NCBI GenBank assembly: GCA_964349835.1
Contig: CAYGID010000002.1
Location: forward strand, 67,343-131,342
DNA from: JAQVSH01 sp964349835
GTDB lineage: Bacteria > Bacteroidota > Bacteroidia > Bacteroidales > UBA4181
Length of the DNA: 64,000 bases
Direction of reading: 5' to 3'
The translations under genes and the position numbers were made by a program. Below are positions 8,518 through 16,820 of this stretch, piece by piece (positions within the stretch are counted from its first letter, which is position 1; each line of letters begins with the position of its first letter). The notes beneath the pieces are model-generated. The model made no database searches and had not been told where the DNA came from. It saw only the letters and a list, made by a program, of their open reading frames with translations.

Positions 8518-9084
8518 ATGGATATCATCACGAAGATAAGAGGCCATTTCGGCGAACGGCATCTCAACAGGGTATGTGTTGACCGTAGGCCGCGTGCTTC
8601 GATGGTGGGCTTTGAGCAGGCCTTGCAAGTGGGGGTATTCTGCCGGGTTTTTTCGGAACTTGAATATCAACGGCTGCTCGACACGCTCCCCTCGCTCTTC
8701 TGTTCGGCCTCGCGCATCTCGCTTCTGTTATGGAATAAAACGGGGCACTCTTTACCACGGGCTGCGGCTTCGCCCGAAGTAACCTGTTTTACCCGCCGCG
8801 ATATTTCCTGGCGCATGGTTCCCGAAAATGCCGACGTTCGGCTCTTTGTGGAGGAGCCATTCGATTTGCTGTTTGTGCCCGATGATCCCAGGCTCTTTCC
8901 TGTACGCTACATTACACTGATGTCGCGAGCCGGGTTTAAAATAGGCCCTTGGGCCGACCTCAAGGATCCCCTTTTCGACTTTATGCTCAACCATCATGCG
9001 CAGAAAGATCGTTACTCTTTTTGTATGCAGATGCAGAATCTGCTGACTATGTTTACCGAACACAAACCTACACCGACACGATAA
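8518..9084 (+). CDS. Conserved Bacteroidetes protein (DUF6913-like)
   Basis: This 188-aa protein starts MDIITKIRGHFGERHLN. No signal peptide or membrane segment is seen. The C-terminal half (DLLFVPDDPRLFPVRYITLMS, ARAGFKIG-like stretch, then DPLFDFMLN) resembles the DUF6913 family found next to dapA in many Bacteroidetes; function unknown. It ends 9 bp before dapA, so the two are probably one transcript. I chose ATG 8518 over an upstream in-frame ATG at 8443, because 8518 follows the -7 box and gives the more usual length. Confidence 0.65.
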   Translation: MDIITKIRGHFGERHLNRVCVDRRPRASMVGFEQALQVGVFCRVFSELEYQRLLDTLPSLFCSASRISLLLWNKTGHSLPRAAASPEVTCFTRRDISWRMVPENADVRLFVEEPFDLLFVPDDPRLFPVRYITLMSRAGFKIGPWADLKDPLFDFMLNHHAQKDRYSFCMQMQNLLTMFTEHKPTPTR

Positions 9085-9093
9085 ATTCGCTCT

Positions 9094-9963
9094 ATGCTTC
9101 CATTCACTTTTCAAGGGACAGGCGTTGCGCTGGCAACTCCCTTTTCGGGAGATGGTTCCGTCGATTACAAGGCGCTCTCCCAACTGGTTGAATTTGTAAT
9201 CAAAGGCGGGGTCGACTACCTTGTTGCCCTGGGCACCACCGCCGAAACCCCTACACTTACCTCTGCCGAGAAATCGGCCATTCTTCGACACATTGTGCAG
9301 GTTGCCGGGAATGCGGTACCTGTTGTTGCCGGAGTGGGTGGAAACGACACTTTGTCGGTAGTGAAAAAGGTTGAGTCAACCGATTTTTCAGGTGTTTCGG
9401 CCTTACTGTCAGTTACTCCTTATTATAACAGACCCTCGCAGCAAGGTCTGATTGAGCACTATTCGCGGGTTGCCGATGTCAGCCCTGTGCCTGTGATTCT
9501 GTACAATGTGCCCTCGCGCACCGGAGTCAATCTTGCCGCCGAAACCACCCTGAAACTGGCCGGACATCCACGTATCGCAGCGATTAAGGAGGCCTCCGGC
9601 AATCTGACACAGATGATGGAACTCATCAAAGGGGCGCCTGCCGGTTTTGTCGTGATTTCGGGCGACGATTATCTTGCCTTTCCCATGGCCGTGCTTGGGG
9701 CTTCGGGAGTCATCTCGGTTGCCGCCAATGTGGTGCCTGCTCAGGTATCTAAGATGATGAGGGCTGCACTCGGGTTCAGAATTCCGGAGGCCAGAGAGCT
9801 CCATTATGAGTTGACAGGCCTCTTTTCGACCCTCTTTGCAGAGGGGAATCCTGTAGGGGTGAAGGCGGCTCTCTCTATTCTGGGAATTGCCCACAACCAA
9901 TTGCGCCTCCCCTTGGTTTCGGGTTCCGATCAGCTTCTCGCAAGCCTGCGTCAACAGCTATAA
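9094..9963 (+). CDS. dapA: 4-hydroxy-tetrahydrodipicolinate synthase
   Basis: DapA condenses pyruvate and aspartate semialdehyde in the diaminopimelate/lysine pathway. The TIM-barrel protein (289 aa) shows GTTAETPTL (normally GTTGE), TPYYNRP, YNVPSRTG with Tyr137 and the anchoring Arg142, and the Schiff-base Lys165 in AAIKEASG. The NPVGVKAAL C-terminal signature is intact. It is followed 24 bp later by a lipoprotein gene on the same strand. Confidence 0.95.
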   Translation: MLPFTFQGTGVALATPFSGDGSVDYKALSQLVEFVIKGGVDYLVALGTTAETPTLTSAEKSAILRHIVQVAGNAVPVVAGVGGNDTLSVVKKVESTDFSGVSALLSVTPYYNRPSQQGLIEHYSRVADVSPVPVILYNVPSRTGVNLAAETTLKLAGHPRIAAIKEASGNLTQMMELIKGAPAGFVVISGDDYLAFPMAVLGASGVISVAANVVPAQVSKMMRAALGFRIPEARELHYELTGLFSTLFAEGNPVGVKAALSILGIAHNQLRLPLVSGSDQLLASLRQQL

Positions 9964-9987
9964 TCTATTACCAGATAACCCTTTGAT

Positions 9988-11442
9988 ATGAAATTTTCCA
10001 TTCCTGTTCTTTTGTTTTTTGTATTGTTGCTCTTTTCCTGTACATCGAATCCCAAGCAACTTGCCGATGCCGACCTTCCCTCCGACTCGTTGGTTTGGTA
10101 TCCGATGGCCGACTGGACGGTAGAAAGTGTTACAGCAACCGATACCCTTTCTGTAAGAGGCCCGCTAACCCTTCACGGAGAGACAGATATGATGTTCTAT
10201 GCCGGCGAACAGGAGTCAGGTTATTTCGATAATTTCGAACTCAAGGCCGAAGTAAAGAGCGCCGAAGGAGGAGCCGGGTCTTTGTGGGTTCACACGTCGC
10301 GGATGCGTACCGGGTACCAGATTCTTATAAATAACACCCCCAACCATCCCGATCGACGGAAAACCGGTAGCCTTGCCGGAATCCGAAATCTTTACAAATC
10401 TATGGGCAAAAACGATGAGTGGATTCCTCTACATATCCGGGTTGTCGGGAAGCAGATCGAGATACGAGTCGATACTATGCCAGTTGTACGTTATATGGAG
10501 CCTGAGAAGCCTTTTCGTCTGCAGGAACAGCGAAATATGCGGTTGAACGGTGGCCAGATAGCTATTCAAAACCAGAGCGGCGACGTAGCTTGGCGTAATA
10601 TGCAGATTGCTCCTCTTTCGCGTAATATCCCCATAGACTCTGCCTTTCTTGCCCAAGATGAAACGAACGATTCGGTGATTCGATTTCAGCAGAGAAATTT
10701 TCCGCTTATCGACTATCATGTGCACCTGAAGGGGTGGGGTAAGGAGGAGGCACATGCCCGCAGCATGCAGGTTGGCATAGTGTATGGCATTGCGCCTAAC
10801 TGCGGTATCGGTTTCCCGGTTACCGACGATGCCGGGGTCTTTGCCTACCGCGACAGCACCCGACATATGCCCTTCTTCTTTGCCATGCAGGGCGAAGGGA
10901 GAGAGTGGCCCACCACCTTCTCCGATTCGGCCCGCCACCAGTTTGATTATGTTTTTACCGATGCCATGACTTTTGTCGACCACAAAGGGCGTCGAACAAG
11001 ACTTTGGTTAGCCGAAGAGACCTTTGTAGACATTCCCCGCGAGAAGTATATGGATCAGATTGTGGCGAATATTATCAAAGTTTTGAATGATGAGCCCATC
11101 GACGTTTACGTAAATCCCACCTTTCTTCCCGATACCCTGGCTGCAGCCTACGACCAACTCTGGACGCCGGCTCGTATTACTAAGGTGGTAGATGCTCTTG
11201 TAAAGAATAAGATTGCTTTAGAAATTAACGCCCGGTATCGCATTCCCAGCGCCGCCTTTATCAAGGCCGCCAAAAAGAAGGGGGTAAAATTTGCTTTCGG
11301 AACCAACAATGGCGACCCCAACATCGGGACGTTGGAGTACTGTATTGAGATGGTACACGCCTGTGGGCTGACCCCCGAGGATCTTTGGTTTCCCACAGAT
11401 TCGAACCGGAAAGGGGAGGTGAAAAAAGTGGCCGGAAAGTAA
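9988..11442 (+). CDS. Lipoprotein fusing a DUF1080 (3-keto-disaccharide hydrolase-like) domain to a PHP-type phosphoesterase domain
   Basis: The signal peptide ends in the lipobox LLFSC (lipidated Cys18). Residues about 36-210 resemble DUF1080, a laminin-G-like beta-sandwich found in glycoside-cleaving proteins (ADWTVESV, GYQILINN, WRNMQIAPL at the end). Residues about 238-475 start with DYHVHLKGW (HxH at 244-246) and continue through LEINARYRIPS and FAFGTNNGD, a PHP-like metal-hydrolase layout. Each half is recognisable; the combined substrate is unknown. A strong terminator follows immediately. Confidence 0.7.
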   Translation: MKFSIPVLLFFVLLLFSCTSNPKQLADADLPSDSLVWYPMADWTVESVTATDTLSVRGPLTLHGETDMMFYAGEQESGYFDNFELKAEVKSAEGGAGSLWVHTSRMRTGYQILINNTPNHPDRRKTGSLAGIRNLYKSMGKNDEWIPLHIRVVGKQIEIRVDTMPVVRYMEPEKPFRLQEQRNMRLNGGQIAIQNQSGDVAWRNMQIAPLSRNIPIDSAFLAQDETNDSVIRFQQRNFPLIDYHVHLKGWGKEEAHARSMQVGIVYGIAPNCGIGFPVTDDAGVFAYRDSTRHMPFFFAMQGEGREWPTTFSDSARHQFDYVFTDAMTFVDHKGRRTRLWLAEETFVDIPREKYMDQIVANIIKVLNDEPIDVYVNPTFLPDTLAAAYDQLWTPARITKVVDALVKNKIALEINARYRIPSAAFIKAAKKKGVKFAFGTNNGDPNIGTLEYCIEMVHACGLTPEDLWFPTDSNRKGEVKKVAGK

Positions 11443-11443
11443 A

Positions 11444-11478
11444 AAAGAGAAAGCTGCCTTTGGGGCAGCTTTCTCTTT
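11444..11478 (+). terminator. Intrinsic terminator
   Basis: A 15-bp perfect stem, AAAGAGAAAGCTGCC (11444-11458) with GGCAGCTTTCTCTTT (11464-11478), with a 5-nt loop, starts directly after the stop codon of the DUF1080-PHP lipoprotein gene. It could work in both directions, and the cold-shock gene converges on it. Confidence 0.9.
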
Positions 11479-11522
11479 AGGGTGTAGTAGCGTTAAAACG
11501 AATCTTCAAAATATGATTTCAA

Positions 11523-11723
11523 TTATTCGGCTAATTTAACGTCAACGGCTTGGGGCCCTCTCTTACCATCGGTGATTTCGAAGGTAACTTCATCACCTTC
11601 CTGCAGAGACTTAAAACCATCTTTAGCGATTCCAGAGTAATGCACAAATACATCACCTTCTTCTGCTGTATGGATAAATCCATAACCTTTAGCAGAATCG
11701 AACCATTTTACTGTTCCTTTCAT
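11523..11723 (-). CDS. Cold-shock domain protein
   Basis: This is a 66-aa single CSD protein binding single-stranded RNA/DNA. RNP1 is KGYGFIH and RNP2 is DVFVHYSGI, both intact; the start MKGTVKWFDSAKG is canonical. An in-frame ATG 13 codons upstream (11762) is rejected, since it would add a non-family hydrophobic tail encoded by the very A/T-rich leader. The roughly 100-bp A/T-rich region upstream is shared with the divergent slyD promoter. Confidence 0.93.
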   Translation of the reverse strand: MKGTVKWFDSAKGYGFIHTAEEGDVFVHYSGIAKDGFKSLQEGDEVTFEITDGKRGPQAVDVKLAE

Positions 11724-11825
11724 GAGAAAAAAAATTAAATAATTAAAAAAAATGCATCGCAAAGATGATGTATTCCTTTCAGATAATCTAATTTTTTAGT
11801 AATTTTTTTTGATGGCGAAAATAAT

Positions 11826-11856
11826 TTTGAAAGCTCGGCCGAAAGCCGTTAATTTG
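11826..11856 (+). promoter_or_regulatory. Putative slyD promoter (-33 TTTG, -7 TTAATTTG)
   Basis: TTTG at 11826-11829 is separated by 19 bp from TTAATTTG at 11849-11856, which fits Bacteroidetes promoter architecture with one deviation in the -7 box (TT instead of TA). The slyD ATG is 20 bp further down. Confidence 0.55.
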
Positions 11857-11875
11857 CCGATCTAAACATTGATTT

Positions 11876-12454
11876 ATGGTGATTTCAGACAAAAAAGTGG
11901 TATCGCTCTCCTATCAGTTACGCGAGAGTGATGCTTCGGGCGAAGTGATAGAGACAGTAACGGCCGAACGGCCGTTGGTTTTTATATACGGGGCAGGTAA
12001 TCTGCTTCCGAAATTCGAGGAGCATATCTCCGGCCTCGCAATAGGCGATGATTTCTCTTTCCAACTCAAGGCAACCGATGCCTACGGTGATGTTGAGGAA
12101 GATGCGGTAGTAAAGGTTCCCAAGTCGGCATTCGCCTCTTCCGATGGGGAGATTGATCCCGATCTGCTGGTGGTGGGCAATATGATTCCTATGCTCGACC
12201 ATCTGGGTAACCGGTTGGAGGGCGTGATCATTGAGATTGGCGATGATGCTGTTGTTATGGATTTTAACCATCCCTTAGCTGGCGATGATCTCTTCTTTAC
12301 CGGAAAGGTTGTAGAAGTGCGCGACGCTTCGGCCGAAGAGTTGGCCAGGGGCCACGTCCATGGTGCTGTCGGCTGCCAGAGTGGCTGCGATAGTGACTGC
12401 GACAGTGGTTGCAACAGCGGTGGCTGCAGCAGTTGCGGCTGCTCCGAAGAATAG
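11876..12454 (+). CDS. slyD: FKBP-type peptidyl-prolyl isomerase SlyD
   Basis: This is a cytoplasmic prolyl isomerase/chaperone with a metal-binding tail. The split FKBP core (PLVFIYGAGNLLPKFEEHI, then NHPLAGDDLFFTGKVVEV) surrounds the IF chaperone insert at about 75-130. The last ~35 residues are rich in His and Cys (HVHGAVGCQSGCDSDCDSG and a further CxxCxC cluster), as in nickel/zinc-handling SlyD proteins. The Cys-rich tail is longer in Cys than the His-rich E. coli tail. Monocistronic, divergent from the cold-shock gene. Confidence 0.92.
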   Translation: MVISDKKVVSLSYQLRESDASGEVIETVTAERPLVFIYGAGNLLPKFEEHISGLAIGDDFSFQLKATDAYGDVEEDAVVKVPKSAFASSDGEIDPDLLVVGNMIPMLDHLGNRLEGVIIEIGDDAVVMDFNHPLAGDDLFFTGKVVEVRDASAEELARGHVHGAVGCQSGCDSDCDSGCNSGGCSSCGCSEE

Positions 12455-12468
12455 CCCCAGACTCTCTA

Positions 12469-13089
12469 TTACTTTTTGACAGGTTGCCCTGCTACGGTTT
12501 TGTTATCGTCGCCTGCCACTGCATTTACCACTTCTTGCGATAGGTAGAATTGGTCGGGGTGCCTTGCGGTTACACCTACGTAGAACTTTTGCAGTTCGAA
12601 AAGATCTTTTTCGTAATTGCCGGTAGGGTAGAATTGCGGGCCCACTCCGATAACCCGTCTCTTAAAGTCGAAATAGGAGGGGAGAATGGGGACGCCGGCT
12701 TGCATTGCAATCTGGTAGAATCCTCTTTTCCAGTGTTTTGTCTTTTTTCGGGTGCCTTCGGGGGTGATGGTGAGAATCAACGATGAGCTACTCTTGAAAT
12801 TCTCCACAATCTGATCGACAAGACCTGCCGATTTTCCTCTATCAACCGGGAAAGCCCCGATACGCTTCAGAATCCACCCCAAAGGAAAAAAGAAGAGCTC
12901 TTTTTTTATCATCACTTTGGCATCGACCCGATTGGCATAGTAAAAGAGGCGCCCCACCACATAATCGTACATACTGGTATGCGGTGCCGAAATGACCACG
13001 ATTTTAAGGTTCCGGAGGTCAGGCATTGTGCCTTCTACTCCCCACCCCCATGTTTTTAGCAGCCATTTGGCCAAAATGCTCATTAACAT
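12469..13089 (-). CDS. 1-acyl-sn-glycerol-3-phosphate acyltransferase-like protein
   Basis: This is a PlsC-superfamily acyltransferase, probably acting on membrane lipids at the inner membrane. The catalytic HX4D motif is HTSMYD (37-42), followed by the ligand-binding GAFPVDRG region and TPEGTRKK. At 206 aa it is slightly shorter than typical PlsC and belongs to the short Bacteroidetes type; the real acceptor is uncertain. The start could be ATG 13089 or Met3. It converges on slyD with 14 bp between the ends. Confidence 0.82.
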   Translation of the reverse strand: MLMSILAKWLLKTWGWGVEGTMPDLRNLKIVVISAPHTSMYDYVVGRLFYYANRVDAKVMIKKELFFFPLGWILKRIGAFPVDRGKSAGLVDQIVENFKSSSSLILTITPEGTRKKTKHWKRGFYQIAMQAGVPILPSYFDFKRRVIGVGPQFYPTGNYEKDLFELQKFYVGVTARHPDQFYLSQEVVNAVAGDDNKTVAGQPVKK

Positions 13090-13101
13090 ACTATATAATT
13101 G

Positions 13102-13156
13102 TTACATTGCTACATTGCTACATTGCTACATTGCTACATTGCTGCATTAGAGCATT
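13102..13156. repeat. 8-bp tandem repeat array between plsC-like and rel
   Basis: CTACATTG is repeated four times exactly at 13110-13141, with degenerate copies before (TTACATTG, 13102-13109) and after. It is followed by AGAGCATT (13149-13156), the reverse complement of the AATGCTCT octamer seen elsewhere, which touches the rel stop codon. The array sits in the 66-bp gap between two minus-strand genes. Confidence 0.85.
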
Positions 13157-15372
13157 TAATCATTATATCCTGAGCCCATCCGTGATACCTGGATGATTCC
13201 TTTGATTTTTTTCAGGCGGGTAATCAGATTGTCGAGATGTTTAATGTCGTTTACCAGTAGCGAAAGATTCCCTTCGAAGAGTTGGTCGGCTGTTCGAACA
13301 TTGAGCGAACGCATACTCACCGAAGCATCTCTGCCCATTTCGTCGGTTATCCGGCTGAGAAGACCAATGTCGTTGCTGCCGGTGATAATGATCTCGGCCG
13401 GGTAGAGCGCCTTTCCATCCGATTTTGCCCAACGAGTTTTCACCACACGATACCCAAATTTTTCCATTAGCTGTTTCGCATTCGGGCAGTTGGTTCGGTG
13501 AACTTTAATGCCGTCGTGAATGGTTACGAATCCGAAAATCGGATCGCCAAAGATGGGATTGCAGCAGGGTGATAGTTTGTAATTTACATTCGAGATATTT
13601 TCGTCGATCAGGAGATAGTCGCTTGCATGCTCGGGAATCGGTGATTTAACCAGGTTTATTACTGCCTGTTCGTCAATCCGTTCGGGTTGTTTTGCCATAT
13701 CTTCCCGATCGGGCTTTTCAAGAAACAGCTCTTTCAGAATCAAGGGATCGACCTTCTCTTCTGCCACCAGACCATATACCTCGGTTACCGATTTGGCTTT
13801 GAGATACTTCATCATCTTGAGCAGAGCGGCGTCGTCGAGCGCTATTTTCCAGTTTTTGAAACGACGCTGCAACTCCTCTTTGCCCAGTTCGGAGTTTTTT
13901 TTCTCCTCTTCACGCAAAAATGCTCTAATCCTCCCTTTGGCTTTTGAGGTTACCGCAACGGCCAGCCAATCTTTCTTGGGACGTTGCGATTTCGATGTGA
14001 GAACCTCCACTTTATCGCCATTTTGCAATACATACCTGATGGGAACCACCTTGCCGTTTACTTTGGCTCCTGTGCAGGCCGCCCCAACTGCGGAGTGTAC
14101 CTCAAAGGCGAAATCGAGAATGGTTGCTCCCACCGGAAGCTGTTTCAAGTCGCCGGTGGGGGTAAACACAAAGACCTCCTTGGCATAGAGGTTGAGTTTT
14201 ACGTTGTCCATAAACGAGAGGGCATCGGGATCAGGTGTCTCCACCACCTCGCGAATCTTTGCCAGCCAGGTTTCCAACCCCTGGTCGGCATGCCCGCCCT
14301 TGTATTTCCAGTGTGCCGCCAAACCCTTCTCTGCAATTTCGTTCATTCGGGCTGTGCGAATCTGCACCTCTACCCAGCGGCCGCCCGTCATGACCACCGT
14401 GGTGTGCAGCGATTCGTACCCGTTACTTTTGGGAACCGAAATCCAGTCGCGCATCCTAAGCGGGTTGGGCTGATAGAAGTCGGTTACAATGGAAAAGACC
14501 CGCCAGCAGTCCGATTTTTCGGTTTCGAGCGGAGCGTTGAGAATGATGCGGATGGCAAAGATGTCGAATACCTCCTCGAAATCTACACTCTGCTTTCGCA
14601 TCTTGTTGTAAATAGAATAGATAGACTTCAGCCTGCCTTTGATTTCAAAATCGAAGCCCTGTCGGGTCAACTCTTCGCGAATGGGATGGATGAATTCACG
14701 GATTACCCTGTTTCGGATTGAGGTAGTTTCGGCCAGTTTTCGTTCGATAGTGGCGTAGGCTTCGGGTTGCGTATATTTTAGCGCCAGATCTTCCAGTTCC
14801 GATTTGAGCGTATAAAGACCTAACCGATGGCCGAGGGGTGCGTAGAGTTGAAATGTCTCGAGCGAAAAGCGGTAGCGGGCATCGGCATCTGTTGCGCTTA
14901 ATGTGCGCATGGAGTAGAGCCGTTCGGCCAGTTTAATAAGAATGACCCTGATATCCTCAACCACCGAGAGGAGCAGTTTACGGAAGTTCTCGCCCTGATT
15001 CTCGTTTTTTCGGGTCTCCATTTCGGTAATCAACGCCAGACTGGCCGATATTTCCGAAACTTTACTACCAAATTCTACCTCAATTTGGGCGCGATCAATC
15101 TGTTTGCAGGCAACCAGGGGGAATAGAATACAACTGACAATGGATGTGCTTCGCAACCCCAGCTCCGACGAGCAGATAATGGCAATTTCAAGGGCTCGGC
15201 CCACCATTTTTTCGCCATACGAGGTGTTACCCGCATGTTGCCAAACCAGATTGAAGGCTTTTCGGATGTATGTCGTTTCCTCCTGATTGAGGAAGGAGCG
15301 ACTACTCTGTAACAAGCGTCGGTAGAGCCTGCTGAGCGACATCGGCACAATGATTTTAGCATCTCTCTGCAT
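13156..15372 (-). CDS. RelA/SpoT-family (p)ppGpp synthetase with degenerate hydrolase site
   Basis: This 738-aa protein is a long RSH enzyme of the stringent response. Domain order is HD-like (about 30-200), synthetase (about 225-360, with RLKSIYSIYNKM, KSNGYESLHTTV and VEVQIRTARMNEIAEKG), TGS (about 395-455) and a C-terminal ACT domain. The hydrolase HDxxED motif is replaced by FPLVAC around residues 84-89 and the KLADRLHNMRT motif reads KLAERLYSMRT, so hydrolysis is probably lost while synthesis looks intact. The gene is divergent from rarA. Confidence 0.9.
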   Translation of the reverse strand: MQRDAKIIVPMSLSRLYRRLLQSSRSFLNQEETTYIRKAFNLVWQHAGNTSYGEKMVGRALEIAIICSSELGLRSTSIVSCILFPLVACKQIDRAQIEVEFGSKVSEISASLALITEMETRKNENQGENFRKLLLSVVEDIRVILIKLAERLYSMRTLSATDADARYRFSLETFQLYAPLGHRLGLYTLKSELEDLALKYTQPEAYATIERKLAETTSIRNRVIREFIHPIREELTRQGFDFEIKGRLKSIYSIYNKMRKQSVDFEEVFDIFAIRIILNAPLETEKSDCWRVFSIVTDFYQPNPLRMRDWISVPKSNGYESLHTTVVMTGGRWVEVQIRTARMNEIAEKGLAAHWKYKGGHADQGLETWLAKIREVVETPDPDALSFMDNVKLNLYAKEVFVFTPTGDLKQLPVGATILDFAFEVHSAVGAACTGAKVNGKVVPIRYVLQNGDKVEVLTSKSQRPKKDWLAVAVTSKAKGRIRAFLREEEKKNSELGKEELQRRFKNWKIALDDAALLKMMKYLKAKSVTEVYGLVAEEKVDPLILKELFLEKPDREDMAKQPERIDEQAVINLVKSPIPEHASDYLLIDENISNVNYKLSPCCNPIFGDPIFGFVTIHDGIKVHRTNCPNAKQLMEKFGYRVVKTRWAKSDGKALYPAEIIITGSNDIGLLSRITDEMGRDASVSMRSLNVRTADQLFEGNLSLLVNDIKHLDNLITRLKKIKGIIQVSRMGSGYND

Positions 15373-15419
15373 AACACATACTCATTAAGTGAAGCGACAC
15401 CTGATGTACCATAATCGCA

Positions 15420-15427
15420 CAAAAATA
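15420..15427 (-). promoter_or_regulatory. Putative -7 element of the rel gene
   Basis: On the minus strand this reads TATTTTTG, matching TAnnTTTG, 47 bp upstream of the rel start. No clear -33 box. Confidence 0.4.
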
Positions 15428-15450
15428 GGCAAATAAGCTCTGAAAATAGC

Positions 15451-15458
15451 TACCTTTG
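15451..15458 (+). promoter_or_regulatory. Putative -7 element of rarA
   Basis: TACCTTTG matches TAnnTTTG exactly, 28 bp before the rarA ATG and on the strand opposite to the rel -7 box 23 bp away, so the two genes share a divergent promoter region. Confidence 0.5.
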
Positions 15459-15486
15459 GTGCGCAAACCTTCATGCAAAAACAGAA

Positions 15487-16803
15487 ATGAATCAACCTCT
15501 GGCCGATAGGATGCGCCCCACTTCGCTCGACAATTACGCCGGTCAGAAGCATCTGGTTGGCGAGAAGGGGGTGTTGCGGCAGATGATTGTTTCGGAACGA
15601 CTGCAGTCGTTCATTCTCTGGGGTCCTCCGGGTGTAGGGAAAACCACACTTGCCCAAATTGTTGCTTCGTCGCTTAACAGACCCTTTTTCGCACTGAGCG
15701 CTGTGCATTCGGGAGTGAAGGATGTACGCGACACCATAGAAAAGGCAAAGCAGCTGCAATATTTCGACAAGCCCAATCCGCTCCTCTTTATCGACGAAAT
15801 TCACAGATTCAGCAAATCTCAGCAGGACTCCCTGTTGGGTGCCGTCGAAAAAGGGATTGTAACCCTCATCGGGGCAACCACCGAGAATCCCTCTTTTGAG
15901 GTGATTGCTCCCCTTCTGTCGCGCTGTCAGGTCTATGTATTGCAACCCCTGGAGGAGGTCGATCTATTGGAGATCGTGGACCGGGCCCTGCGCACCGATA
16001 CGCTGATGCAGCAGTACCGGGTTGAGGTAAAGGAGTATGATGCTCTGCTTCGCTATTCGGGCGGCGATGCTCGCAAGTTGCTGAACCTGTTGGAACTGGT
16101 GGTTACCCAAGAGGGTCTTTCGCAGGAGGGCGATTCCGACAAACAGGTAACAGCCGGAGGTCGTGCCATCGAGCTGACCAATAGCCTGGTTATGGATCGG
16201 TTGCAGAAGAACCTTTCGCTTTATGATAAGGATGGCGAACAGCACTACGACCTTATTTCGGCCTTTATTAAGTCGGTAAGAGGAAGTGACCCCAACGCGG
16301 CTGTCTACTATCTTGCCCGCATCCTCCACGGGGGCGAGGATCCCCTCTTTGTGGCTCGCCGTCTCGTTATTCTGGCAGCCGAAGATATCGGACTGGCCAA
16401 TCCCAATGCACTTCTCTTGGCCAACAGCTGCTTTCAGGCGGTTCATCAGATCGGAATGCCCGAAGCCCGCATCCCTCTGGCAGAGGCCACGCTCTACCTG
16501 GCCACCTCTCCCAAAAGCAATTCGGCCTACCTGGCCATTGATCATGCCATGCGAATTGTTGAGGAAACCGGTAATTTGCCGGTGCCACTCCAGTTGCGCA
16601 ATGCCCCCACCTCTTTGATGAAGAAACTGGGATACGGGCACGACTACAAGTACGCGCACGACTACCCGCTCAATTTTGTGGAGCAGGAGTTTCTGCCCGA
16701 TGCTCTTTCGGGCCGGGCTTTCTACACTCCTCAATCGAATGCCCGTGAAAAGGAGACCACCGAATTTCTTCGGAGACGGTGGCTAAAAAAATATGGTTAT
16801 TAA
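15487..16803 (+). CDS. rarA: Replication-associated recombination protein A (AAA+ ATPase)
   Basis: RarA/MgsA-type ATPase acts at stalled replication forks. Walker A is GPPGVGKTT (46-54), Walker B FIDEIHRF (101-108), with the sensor GATTENPSFEV; the C-terminal tetramerisation domain (about 270-430) includes NAAVYYLARILHGGEDP and the family end motif near RAFYTPQSNAREKE. At 438 aa it is full length. kdsA begins 17 bp after the stop. Confidence 0.94.
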   Translation: MNQPLADRMRPTSLDNYAGQKHLVGEKGVLRQMIVSERLQSFILWGPPGVGKTTLAQIVASSLNRPFFALSAVHSGVKDVRDTIEKAKQLQYFDKPNPLLFIDEIHRFSKSQQDSLLGAVEKGIVTLIGATTENPSFEVIAPLLSRCQVYVLQPLEEVDLLEIVDRALRTDTLMQQYRVEVKEYDALLRYSGGDARKLLNLLELVVTQEGLSQEGDSDKQVTAGGRAIELTNSLVMDRLQKNLSLYDKDGEQHYDLISAFIKSVRGSDPNAAVYYLARILHGGEDPLFVARRLVILAAEDIGLANPNALLLANSCFQAVHQIGMPEARIPLAEATLYLATSPKSNSAYLAIDHAMRIVEETGNLPVPLQLRNAPTSLMKKLGYGHDYKYAHDYPLNFVEQEFLPDALSGRAFYTPQSNAREKETTEFLRRRWLKKYGY

Positions 16804-16820
16804 CAGTCAACCCCTTTGCG

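Noticed and set aside
13102..13149. Array of short repeats considered as a CRISPR
   Set aside because: Unit is 8 bp with no spacers and no cas genes nearby; it is a simple tandem repeat.
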